Positions 1 through 6,678 of a stretch of DNA of 23,676 bases are shown here, in pieces. Position 1 is the first letter of the stretch; the number at the start of each line of letters is the position of its first letter. The DNA is from Planctomycetaceae bacterium. GTDB lineage: Bacteria > Planctomycetota > Planctomycetia > Pirellulales > UBA1268. Under the pieces are notes generated by a model. That model saw nothing but the letters and a program-made list of their open reading frames with translations. It was not told where the DNA came from and searched no databases. The stretch spans positions 1 through 23,676 of the forward strand of contig CANGIH010000002.1 of NCBI GenBank assembly GCA_947453875.1, written 5' to 3'. A program made the position numbers and the translations under genes.

Positions 1-3000
1 CCCGCAACTCGTTGAGCGTCGGCAGGGTGTCGTGGGAGAAGGTGGTCGCGCCATTCGCTGCGGTGCTCACCCACCCATCGACGAGCGTCGAACCGTCGAG
101 CAGATCCATGCCGGGAATGAACGCGCCGGTCACTGGATCGATCACCCAGCGGCGGAGGAGCTTGGTGACGTCATCGTCCGAGCCGTAGGTCTGGCTTTGG
201 TCGATGTAGGGGGAGGTGTGGTTGATGTATTCGGGATTGGCGAGTCCCGGGATGTCGTCGGGCGTGTTCCACAGGGTGTCCGGCCCCGGGCTGAGGATGT
301 CGTCGGCGGTCCGGTACATGCCATCGGGGCCTGCCGCCTCCGGGTTCGAGACCGTCGCCCGGGGAATCGAGAGCCGCGTGACGCCGCGGGCCGGATCGTA
401 GAGCGGATCGGAGGGGTCGAGGGGGATGAAGACCCTGCTGCCGACACCATTGGTCGTATTGCCCCCCTTGCCGATGAAGTCGAGGCCATGATCGAGGAAC
501 TGACCAAAGAGCACGCTCCAGCCGGTGAGCGACGGATCGCCCGAGAGCGTGTTGAGGTTGCGGATAAAGTCATCCCGAAAATAGAGCCCGAGCCCCTCCG
601 CCACGGCGTTCCCTTCGGCATCAAATCCGCCGACGCGCGGCAAGCCCGTTTCGAGATCGGTGATCTGATAGACGATGTGGTCGGTCTCGGTGCCCGGTGC
701 TGCGGCCTCGACGCGGTCCAGGGCGGCGTACGAGTCGACCAACTGGGAAATCCGGCGTGGCTGGGCGTCGCTCACACTGACAAACACGTTAGCGTACTTC
801 GCCGACACATCGGTGCCGCCGGTGGCATAGTGGCTGTAGTCGGCATTGCTCAACCGGGCGAATGCGGTGAAGGCGGCGCCCCAGGCCGCGCTCTCGGGGC
901 CGGCGAGGTTGTTGAACAGGCCCTGGACGTTGCGGAGGCCGAACGGCTCGGCGATCCCCGCGGCTGAGTTCCCCGCCGCACCCGCTGGCGCGACGACCTG
1001 CGGCAGGAACTTCGCCCACGACGTGTTCATGAGATCAAAGGTGCCGAGCTTGCCGAGCTCGACCGTGCCGATGGCCACATCGGGGTCGAGGTAGCCGTAG
1101 ATCGGCGTACCGTCCGTCTCGTAGCGGACCACACGGACGATCGGAACATTGGCCTGGTCGTTGATGAAGAGGATGTCGTTGGCGGTGATCACGAAGTTCT
1201 TGAGCGTTGGCGCATTGACGACGATGCTGATCGAAAGCACGGTTGAGACCGAGGCACCGCTGTCATCGATGACGTCGTATGCCAACGTCGCCCCACCGAC
1301 GAAGCCGGCCGCCGGTGTGATCGTGTAGGTGCCGTCGTGGTTGTCGATCACGGCGTGGCTGATGGTGCCGCCGTTCGACGTGCACGCGCCGATGGCGAGC
1401 GTCAGCGGGCCGTTCTCGGGATCGGCATAGCCGGCCAGCAGGTCGGCTGCTGACACCGTGGAGGCCGTGTCGCGGTAAAGAGGGGGAAGGCCGATCGTCG
1501 CGCCCATGTGGATCGGGGCATCGTTCGCGCCGTCGATGTCGAACACGACCTTACTCGCCGTCACCGCCCCCTGGTCATCGATCACGCCGATCGCGAACGT
1601 GTCGCTCGCCTGCTCGCCGGCTCGGAGAGCCTGGGTGGCCGGCCGTGCATTGTCGAGGATGTAAAGGACGGTGTTCGTCGCCGTGTCGAGCGTCGCGGTG
1701 CCGTAGATGCCGGCCCTCGCATACGTCGCCGCGTTGTCGCTGGTCGACCACCCGGCACCAACCAACATGTTCCTGTCGTAGGTGACAACGCCGTCGACGT
1801 CTGCCTTGACCAGCGTCACCGTCGAAGTCGTCACTCCGGCAATGCCGTTCCCCGCTTCCGCCAGACCGTTGGTTGGCTTCCCGGCGATGAGCGTCGGGAC
1901 GTCGTTGACAGCGATGATCCGCACCGCCTCGCTGACCGTCAGCGGCGACAGCGGAGCGCCGCTTGAAGAGACGTTGCTGGCTATGCTCCAGATGAACTGC
2001 CGAGGCGAGACGGATGGGTTTTCGGAGGTGGAATCAAATTGGATCCGCTGCATCAGATTCTGGAAGATCGCGGCGGAGTTCGCCGCGCTGAACGAACCGG
2101 CAAACGTGTAGACGCCCTTCGCCGTGACGGCATAGGTAAACCTGTCGGTTCCGGTCCCATTCGCGACGTAGAACGTGGTGGGACCGATGTCGGAAAGCGG
2201 GACGGTAATCCCCTCGGCCAATGGCGACCGTGCGCTGCCGGAGTTGTTCGCGGAGGCACCGACCACCCGGATCCGATCGGACGTGGTCGCCGACGGAATC
2301 GTCAGCGTCATCTGCGTGGTGGTGTCGACCGTGGCTCTGCTGGTGTTGCGCACGATCGTGATCGCCGGTTCGAGGGACACAGGCGCCCCGTTCTCGGTGT
2401 ACACGACCGCCGTGGCCGCATTCCCCACGGTGTTGAACTCGACTGCGACGCTGGCCCCATCGACGACAAGCGCGCCATGGTCATCCTCGGCCAGCGTCCG
2501 GGCCGTCTCGGCAGCTGTCGGCGATGCGCCGCGCACCAGCGCCGAGAACCGCTCCCCCTCATCCCCGGCCGTATCGACCGTGCCGTTGAGAAGCACGTCG
2601 AGGTGGTGGCCGATCTCCTCGAACACGACCGAGCGCAGCGTGTCGATCGGTCCGGCGAGCAGGTCCGCCCTGAGATAGATCGTCGGCCCGCCGGCATCTG
2701 GATCACCGTACGCCCCCCGATGATTCCCCATCACGTCAGCGCCGAGGACGCGGAAACTGACGCCGAGCGCGGCCAAGCCGGCCGGCAGGCGGGCCTCGAC
2801 AGCGGCCAGACGCTCGTCGAAGCCCGCGCGACCGCTGTCTGGCGATGCGAATACGTCATGGAGGATGGCGTCGACACCGGGCGCCGCGGCGATCTGCCGC
2901 GCCGGATCGCAACCGAGGGCGCTCGAGATCACATCGACCGACCACGCCCCTGACGGCTCGATCGGTGTGTGCGACAACGCCAGTCTCGCTTCGAGTTGCT

Positions 3001-3145
3001 GCACGGCGAGACTGCGCCCCGCGGAGGCCCGCTGGCGCCGGATGCGTCGGGGGCTCGGGGTGAGGGAAGGGGCAGACCACCTCCGCGTCGGCCAGAGCAT
3101 CCGGAACGCACAGAGCCGACGGACGCTTCGCACGATGACGTTCAT
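1..3145 (-). CDS. Giant secreted animal-type haem peroxidase with VCBS/cadherin-like modules (N-terminal part, cut by window edge)
   Basis: The minus-strand frame is open from ATG 3145 to the left edge, giving 1048 residues without a stop; the C-terminus is missing. An Arg-rich start is followed by LAVQQLEARLALS (residues 46-58), resembling the planctomycete LEPR-XLL N-terminal motif. Residues about 174-195 carry EEIGHHLD and GDEGE, a module seen in large secreted bacterial proteins and reminiscent of a metallopeptidase helix. A VCBS-type repeat (about 438-543) and a cadherin-like repeat (about 545-644) follow. The peroxidase domain starts near 735: GQFLDHGLDF holds the distal Asp885-His886 pair, and HTSPYIDQSQTYGSD keeps the T-x-Y-x-D-x-S pattern of the calcium loop. 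The usual Asp after the distal His is Gly887. The proximal His would lie outside the window. Family role: peroxide-dependent oxidation outside the cytoplasm; this bacterial type is close to 'peroxidockerin'-like proteins. Substrate unknown. Confidence 0.85.
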   Translation of the reverse strand, partial: MNVIVRSVRRLCAFRMLWPTRRWSAPSLTPSPRRIRRQRASAGRSLAVQQLEARLALSHTPIEPSGAWSVDVISSALGCDPARQIAAAPGVDAILHDVFASPDSGRAGFDERLAAVEARLPAGLAALGVSFRVLGADVMGNHRGAYGDPDAGGPTIYLRADLLAGPIDTLRSVVFEEIGHHLDVLLNGTVDTAGDEGERFSALVRGASPTAAETARTLAEDDHGALVVDGASVAVEFNTVGNAATAVVYTENGAPVSLEPAITIVRNTSRATVDTTTQMTLTIPSATTSDRIRVVGASANNSGSARSPLAEGITVPLSDIGPTTFYVANGTGTDRFTYAVTAKGVYTFAGSFSAANSAAIFQNLMQRIQFDSTSENPSVSPRQFIWSIASNVSSSGAPLSPLTVSEAVRIIAVNDVPTLIAGKPTNGLAEAGNGIAGVTTSTVTLVKADVDGVVTYDRNMLVGAGWSTSDNAATYARAGIYGTATLDTATNTVLYILDNARPATQALRAGEQASDTFAIGVIDDQGAVTASKVVFDIDGANDAPIHMGATIGLPPLYRDTASTVSAADLLAGYADPENGPLTLAIGACTSNGGTISHAVIDNHDGTYTITPAAGFVGGATLAYDVIDDSGASVSTVLSISIVVNAPTLKNFVITANDILFINDQANVPIVRVVRYETDGTPIYGYLDPDVAIGTVELGKLGTFDLMNTSWAKFLPQVVAPAGAAGNSAAGIAEPFGLRNVQGLFNNLAGPESAAWGAAFTAFARLSNADYSHYATGGTDVSAKYANVFVSVSDAQPRRISQLVDSYAALDRVEAAAPGTETDHIVYQITDLETGLPRVGGFDAEGNAVAEGLGLYFRDDFIRNLNTLSGDPSLTGWSVLFGQFLDHGLDFIGKGGNTTNGVGSRVFIPLDPSDPLYDPARGVTRLSIPRATVSNPEAAGPDGMYRTADDILSPGPDTLWNTPDDIPGLANPEYINHTSPYIDQSQTYGSDDDVTKLLRRWVIDPVTGAFIPGMDLLDGSTLVDGWVSTAANGATTFSHDTLPTLNELR

Positions 3146-3181
3146 GGGGACCCTTTGTCAGTTCATGGTGGTCCTTTCCGT
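3140..3181 (-). repeat. Tandem 21-bp repeat duplicating the translation start of the peroxidase gene
   Basis: Two adjacent 21-bp units (3140-3160 and 3161-3181) match at 14 positions, including 14 of the first 17. On the minus strand each unit reads AAAGG, then about 6 bases, then ATGAAC. The downstream copy starts the peroxidase gene. The upstream copy is in frame but reads ATG-AAC-TGA, a two-codon ORF. Confidence 0.6.
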
Positions 3182-3193
3182 AGGAGGGATTGC

Positions 3194-3352
3194 GTGATTG
3201 CCCTGAACCCTAAACCGCCCTGCCATGCCATGACGGGCTCAGACTGCAGGACGCACGTTTTCAGCGGCGATATGCATCTGGACAGTTCCCCGCAATGGCC
3301 GCCGCGGTGGCATCACGGGGCTGGCCGAATGCTGCCGCGGCCTCTACCTTGA
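3194..3352 (+). CDS. Possible small ORF, 52 residues, unknown
   Basis: A GTG codon at 3194 lies 6 nt after a consensus AGGAGG (3182-3187), the best ribosome-binding site in this divergent gap. The reading frame runs 52 codons to TGA at 3350-3352. The peptide is rich in Pro, His and Trp (for example WPPRWHHGAG), has two early cysteines, and has no signal peptide or recognisable domain. Its third-position GC bias is weaker than in neighbouring genes. It would lie 58 bp upstream of the enolase-family gene on the same strand. It may be a leader peptide or chance; the ribosome-binding site is the only real support. Confidence 0.25.
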   Translation: MIALNPKPPCHAMTGSDCRTHVFSGDMHLDSSPQWPPRWHHGAGRMLPRPLP

Positions 3353-3410
3353 TGGCCGATCGATCAGCGGTGGGCCCCGAAACCGAGAATGATTCAGGAA
3401 CCAATTCATC

Positions 3411-4541
3411 ATGAAGATCCGCGACATCCGCTGTGCCGGTCTCCGCGGGGCGACACCCGAGGGGGGCTGGAGTGCGGAGCTCAAGCCGGAGGACTGCGTC
3501 CACACGCTCGTTGTCGTCCACACCGACAGCGGCCTGACCGGTCTGGGGAGCGTGTTCAACAATGACGGCTTGGTGCGGGCGGCGATCGCGCTGCTCGAGC
3601 CGTTATGGCGTGGTGAGAATGCCCTCGAGCCTCAGCGAGTGACTGAGAAACTCCACCAGAACACCTTCTGGACAGGCCGAGGTGGTTCGCTCACCCATGC
3701 CATCAGCGGCATCGACATCGCCCTCTGGGATCTCTTTGGCCAGGCGACCGGGCAGCCGGTGGGGAGGCTGCTGGGGGGGCGCTACCGGGAGCGAGTCGCC
3801 CCCTACGCATCGCTGCTGATGGAGGAGCCGGCGAAGATGCGTGATCGACTCCTCGCCGTGAAGGCCGAGGGCTTCCGGGCCTTCAAGATCGGCTGGGGGC
3901 CGTTCGGCCGAGTCAGCCGGAAGATGGACGAGAGCATCATCCGTGCGGCCCGTGAGGCGGTCGGCCCCGACTGCAAGCTCATGGTCGATGCCGGTGGCAG
4001 CGATGCCCACTGGTCCAATGGCTACAAGTGGGCCATCAACGCCGCGCGGATGCTCGCCGATTTCAACGTCGACTGGTTCGAAGAGGCGCTTCGGCCCGAC
4101 GCCCTCGACGACTTCGTGCTCTTGCGTGAACATTCGCCGGTGCCGATCGCGGGTGGCGAGGTGCTCACGCGGAGACAATCGTTCGCGCCCTTCCTCGCCG
4201 CGCGGGCCTTCGACATCGTCCAGCCAGATGTCACCAAGGTCGGCGGAATCAGCGAGGAGGCGCAGATCGCCCGCATGGCCTGGGAGCATGGCGTGAAATT
4301 CATCCCCCACGGCTGGAACACCGCCGTGGGGCTCGCCGCCGATCTCCATCTCGCCAGCGCCTTCCCCGACACCGATCTGGTCGAATACCTCACCGGCTCT
4401 CCCTTCATCGACGAGATCACCCAGGGGGGGTGGCGACTCGATGCCGACGGCATGCTCGCGATCCCCTCGAGCCCCGGCCTCGGTCTCACCCTCGACCGGG
4501 ACGCGGTGAAGAAATACACGCGCGGCGAGGAGTTGTTCTGA
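3411..4541 (+). CDS. Mandelate racemase/muconate lactonizing enzyme family protein (enolase superfamily)
   Basis: 376 residues, normal for the family. The N-terminal capping domain (about 1-125) includes the conserved SGIDIALWDLFG. The barrel carries the expected active site in order: Lys159 (FKIG), metal ligands Asp193 (MVDAGG), Glu224 (FEEA) and Glu250 (IAGGE), the Asp273/His300 dyad (QPDVTK, PHGWNT), and Glu325. This is the mandelate racemase-subgroup pattern, in which a base removes a proton alpha to a carboxylate and Mg2+ stabilises the enediolate. By alignment with mandelate racemase, Lys159 matches the second Lys of KxK, and the first is Ala157. That is more common in acid-sugar dehydratases than racemases, so an aldonate or uronate dehydratase is plausible; the substrate cannot be read from sequence. 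ATG 3411 is preceded by AGGA about 11 nt upstream. It is transcribed divergently from the peroxidase gene. Confidence 0.9.
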   Translation: MKIRDIRCAGLRGATPEGGWSAELKPEDCVHTLVVVHTDSGLTGLGSVFNNDGLVRAAIALLEPLWRGENALEPQRVTEKLHQNTFWTGRGGSLTHAISGIDIALWDLFGQATGQPVGRLLGGRYRERVAPYASLLMEEPAKMRDRLLAVKAEGFRAFKIGWGPFGRVSRKMDESIIRAAREAVGPDCKLMVDAGGSDAHWSNGYKWAINAARMLADFNVDWFEEALRPDALDDFVLLREHSPVPIAGGEVLTRRQSFAPFLAARAFDIVQPDVTKVGGISEEAQIARMAWEHGVKFIPHGWNTAVGLAADLHLASAFPDTDLVEYLTGSPFIDEITQGGWRLDADGMLAIPSSPGLGLTLDRDAVKKYTRGEELF

Positions 4542-4604
4542 CGCCCCGGACCCGATCCCCGCATTCCCCCCCTCCCTCCCTGCCGAGGGGCGGACCGGGC
4601 TGAT

Positions 4605-4633
4605 TTGCACGGTAAACGCTCGTCGACAATAAT
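4605..4633 (+). promoter_or_regulatory. Candidate sigma70-type promoter for the Rrf2 gene
   Basis: TTGCAC (4605-4610), a 17-bp spacer and AATAAT (4628-4633) resemble -35 and -10 boxes. The -10 matches consensus at 5 of 6 positions, the -35 only at 3 of 6. The optimal spacing, the AT-rich island in a GC-rich region, and the dyad directly downstream support it. Confidence 0.4.
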
Positions 4634-4647
4634 GGACATCCGTATCC
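4634..4647. promoter_or_regulatory. Imperfect dyad, possible Rrf2 operator
   Basis: GGACAT-CC-GTATCC is an imperfect inverted repeat (outer GGA/TCC and an inner A/T pair match), directly next to the candidate -10 box. GGAC-type half sites occur in several Rrf2-family operators, and autorepression at the start site is common in the family. Assignment is inferred from position and shape. Confidence 0.3.
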
Positions 4648-4660
4648 TCTTTGCGTCATG

Positions 4661-4679
4661 AACGGCTGCTGCAGCCGTT
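4661..4679 (+). other. Perfect stem-loop in the Rrf2 leader
   Basis: AACGGCTG (4661-4668) and CAGCCGTT (4672-4679) form a perfect 8-bp stem with a CTG loop, 63 nt before the Rrf2 ATG. There is no T-run after it, so a classical terminator is unlikely. It could be an RNA leader structure or a second protein-binding dyad. Confidence 0.45.
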
Positions 4680-4742
4680 GACTGACAAACGGATGGGGAG
4701 CGTCCACAATGAACCGTCCATTCCTTTCCTTCCGGTGTGTCG

Positions 4743-5192
4743 ATGCTGTCACAGACCGTGGAATATGCCCTCCGGGCGGCGACCTATCTGGCGATCTCGC
4801 CGGAGGAACCGCGGACCGTCGACCAGATCGCCGAGGCCACGCGGGTGCCGGTGGCGTATCTGGCCAAGGTGATGCAAAGCCTCGTCCGCGGCGGAATCGT
4901 CACCAGTCGCCGCGGCGTGGGAGGGGGCTTCACCCTCGTCCGCTCGCCACGCGAGGTGCGGATCCTCGAAATCGTCCAGGCGGTCGACCCGATCCAGCGG
5001 ATCACCACCTGCCCGCTTGGACTCGCCAGCCACGGCACCCGGCTCTGCCCGCTCCATCGCCGTCTCGACAACGCGCTGGAGTCGGTGGAGAAGGCCTTTG
5101 CCGGGACGACGCTCGCGGAGGTGCTCGCCGAACCTTCCAAGAGCGTGCCGCTGTGCGATTTCCCCGCAGGCCGCAAGCCCTCTGGCAAATGA
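4743..5192 (+). CDS. Rrf2 family transcriptional regulator, probably Fe-S binding
   Basis: 149 residues, typical Rrf2 length. MLSQTVEYALRA opens the winged-helix domain as usual for the family, which is why ATG 4743 is preferred over the in-frame GTG at 4737. The recognition helix region (AYLAKVMQSLVRGGIV, about 38-53) and wing RRGVGGGFTL (56-65) are canonical. Cys90 and Cys102 (CPLG-x8-CPLH), plus Cys138 near the C-terminus, could ligate an iron-sulfur cluster, but spacing differs from IscR and NsrR, so the sensed signal (redox, NO or cluster status) is open. No good Shine-Dalgarno precedes it. The stop codon overlaps the start of the haem protein gene (ATGA), so the two are translationally coupled, and that gene is the likely target. 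Confidence 0.92.
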   Translation: MLSQTVEYALRAATYLAISPEEPRTVDQIAEATRVPVAYLAKVMQSLVRGGIVTSRRGVGGGFTLVRSPREVRILEIVQAVDPIQRITTCPLGLASHGTRLCPLHRRLDNALESVEKAFAGTTLAEVLAEPSKSVPLCDFPAGRKPSGK

Positions 5193-6481
5193 CGCTGGCG
5201 ATGGTTGCGAGCGTGGCGCTTGCCGCGCCAAGTCGGGCCGAGGACGATTTCGAACTCCCCCCCATCCGCTACTCCGCCTCGACTCCCGACAATCGCATCT
5301 CCCGACTCCAGTCCCGGCTCGATGCCGGCGAGGCGACCCTCGCCTGGGACGACTCCGTCGGTTGGCTCTCTGGCATGCTCGAAGCCCTTGATGTGCCCGT
5401 GTCGAGCCAGACGCTCGTGTTCTCCAAGACAAGCCTCCAACAGACGAGGATCAGCCCGCGGAATCCCCGCGCGCTCTACTTCAACGACGACGTCTACGTC
5501 GGCTATGTGCGCTCTGGCGAGGTGGTTGAGGTGTCGGTGGCCGATCCCGCCCTCGGCACCGTCTTCTATGCGATGGAGCAGGTGCCGGGGGAGCGGCCCC
5601 GGTTCGTGCGCCGTACCGAGGACTGCCTCCTCTGCCACGGAGGTTCGCAGACCCGAGGGGTTCCCGGGCACATCATCCGCTCGGTCTACCCGTCGCCAAG
5701 CGGCCAGCCGATCTTCTCCGCCGGTTCCCATCGGGTCGATCACACGACGCCGCTTGCCGACCGGTGGGGAGGCTGGTACGTGACCGGCCGCCACGGCTCG
5801 CAGCGCCACCTTGGCAACCTCACCTACACCGCGCGGCCCCCTTCGGCCGAGGAGGCTGATCCGTCGGGCCAGAATGTCACCAACCTCGCCAATCGCTTCG
5901 GCCCGAGCGGGTATCTCACCCCCCACAGCGATCTGGTCGCGCTCTCGGTGCTCGCCCATCAGGTTGCCGCCCACAACGCGCTGACGCGGGCGTCGTTCGA
6001 CGTCCGCGCCGCGCTCCATCGGGAAGCCGCCCTCAATCGCGATTTCGATCAACCGGCCGATTACCGCTGGCCGAGCACGAACACCGTCCTCGATGCGGCC
6101 GCCACGGCCCTCGTGGAGTGCTTTCTGTTCTGCAACGAGGCGCCGCTTGCCGGCCCGATCGAGGGGACGAGTCCGTTCGCCACCGACTTCGCCACCCGTG
6201 GGCCCGCCGATCATCTCGGCCGATCGCTGCGGCAATTCGACCTCGAGTGTCGACTGTTCCGCCATCCCTGCAGCTTTCTCATCTACTCCGCGAGCTTCGA
6301 CGCCCTCCCCGACGAACTCCGGGCACGATTCTGGGCGGGGATGGATCGAGTGCTGACGAAGGCCGATCCGGGGGCCCGTTTCCGCCATCTCTCGGCCGAC
6401 GACCGCAAGGCGATCCGCACGATCCTCGCCGACACGAAGACCGGAGCCCCCGGGCACTGGCAGGGGGACTCGCCAAACTGA
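5189..6481 (+). CDS. Exported mono-haem cytochrome-like protein, unknown function
   Basis: 430 residues. ATG 5189 overlaps the Rrf2 stop as ATGA and opens a short signal peptide, MTLAMVASVALAAPSRAEDD, with probable cleavage after SRA. An open frame continues upstream to 4709, but that part lies over Rrf2 in another frame and is a shadow. A single c-type haem site, CLLCH, is at 146-150 within RTEDCLLCHGG, followed by VPGHIIRSVYPSPSG, DHTTPLADRWGGWYVTG and HLGN. I recognise this pattern from conserved planctomycete proteins without assigned function. The C-terminal half is helical, with no second CxxCH. The location should be periplasmic or membrane-associated, since haem c attachment needs export. 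The mature protein may be an electron-transfer or haem-sensing partner of the Rrf2 circuit. An intrinsic terminator lies 60 bp downstream. Confidence 0.8.
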   Translation: MTLAMVASVALAAPSRAEDDFELPPIRYSASTPDNRISRLQSRLDAGEATLAWDDSVGWLSGMLEALDVPVSSQTLVFSKTSLQQTRISPRNPRALYFNDDVYVGYVRSGEVVEVSVADPALGTVFYAMEQVPGERPRFVRRTEDCLLCHGGSQTRGVPGHIIRSVYPSPSGQPIFSAGSHRVDHTTPLADRWGGWYVTGRHGSQRHLGNLTYTARPPSAEEADPSGQNVTNLANRFGPSGYLTPHSDLVALSVLAHQVAAHNALTRASFDVRAALHREAALNRDFDQPADYRWPSTNTVLDAAATALVECFLFCNEAPLAGPIEGTSPFATDFATRGPADHLGRSLRQFDLECRLFRHPCSFLIYSASFDALPDELRARFWAGMDRVLTKADPGARFRHLSADDRKAIRTILADTKTGAPGHWQGDSPN

Positions 6482-6540
6482 CATCGCCCCCCCGGCGAGG
6501 TGACCAGGGGCGGTTCGGGCAATGGGATCGTCCACGGTGC

Positions 6541-6565
6541 GAAAAAGCCCCTGGATGGCTTTTTC
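6541..6565 (+). terminator. Rho-independent terminator after the haem protein gene
   Basis: GAAAAAGCC (6541-6549) and GGCTTTTTC (6557-6565) form a perfect 9-bp stem with a 7-nt loop. The stem's own T5 run and the mirrored A5 run give the usual bidirectional terminator look. It lies 60 bp past the stop at 6481 and before the next operon. Confidence 0.75.
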
Positions 6566-6603
6566 CGCAGGGAGCCCACACGTTACGCTGGCCCGGGAGG
6601 GCT

Positions 6604-6635
6604 CATTCCCCCGCTGGATCGGCTCCGGGGGAATG
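6604..6635 (+). other. Perfect 10-bp stem-loop in the leader of the CRTAC1 operon
   Basis: CATTCCCCCG (6604-6613) and CGGGGGAATG (6626-6635) pair perfectly around a 12-nt loop, ending 43 nt before ATG 6679. No T-run follows. It may be a 5' UTR structure controlling the operon or an operator dyad; no known riboswitch was recognised. Confidence 0.5.
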
Positions 6636-6678
6636 GATGTCGGCCCATTGGGTTCCCGCTTTCTTCCGCCACGCCACC

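Noticed and set aside
2605..2622. EEIGHHLD as an active zinc metallopeptidase site
   Set aside because: The first His of HExxH is Glu here and no third ligand is evident; treated as a structural module of large secreted proteins rather than a proven protease.
4542..4600. Possible terminator after the enolase-family gene
   Set aside because: Complementary G/C runs exist but give only a bulged short stem and no T-run, so no hairpin is claimed.
4709..5188. Upstream extension of the haem protein frame
   Set aside because: It lies over the Rrf2 gene in another frame with Arg/Pro-rich nonsense composition; the signal peptide begins at 5189.
6118..6678. N-terminal extension of the CRTAC1 frame
   Set aside because: Overlaps the preceding haem protein gene and crosses its terminator; the lipoprotein signal starts at 6679.
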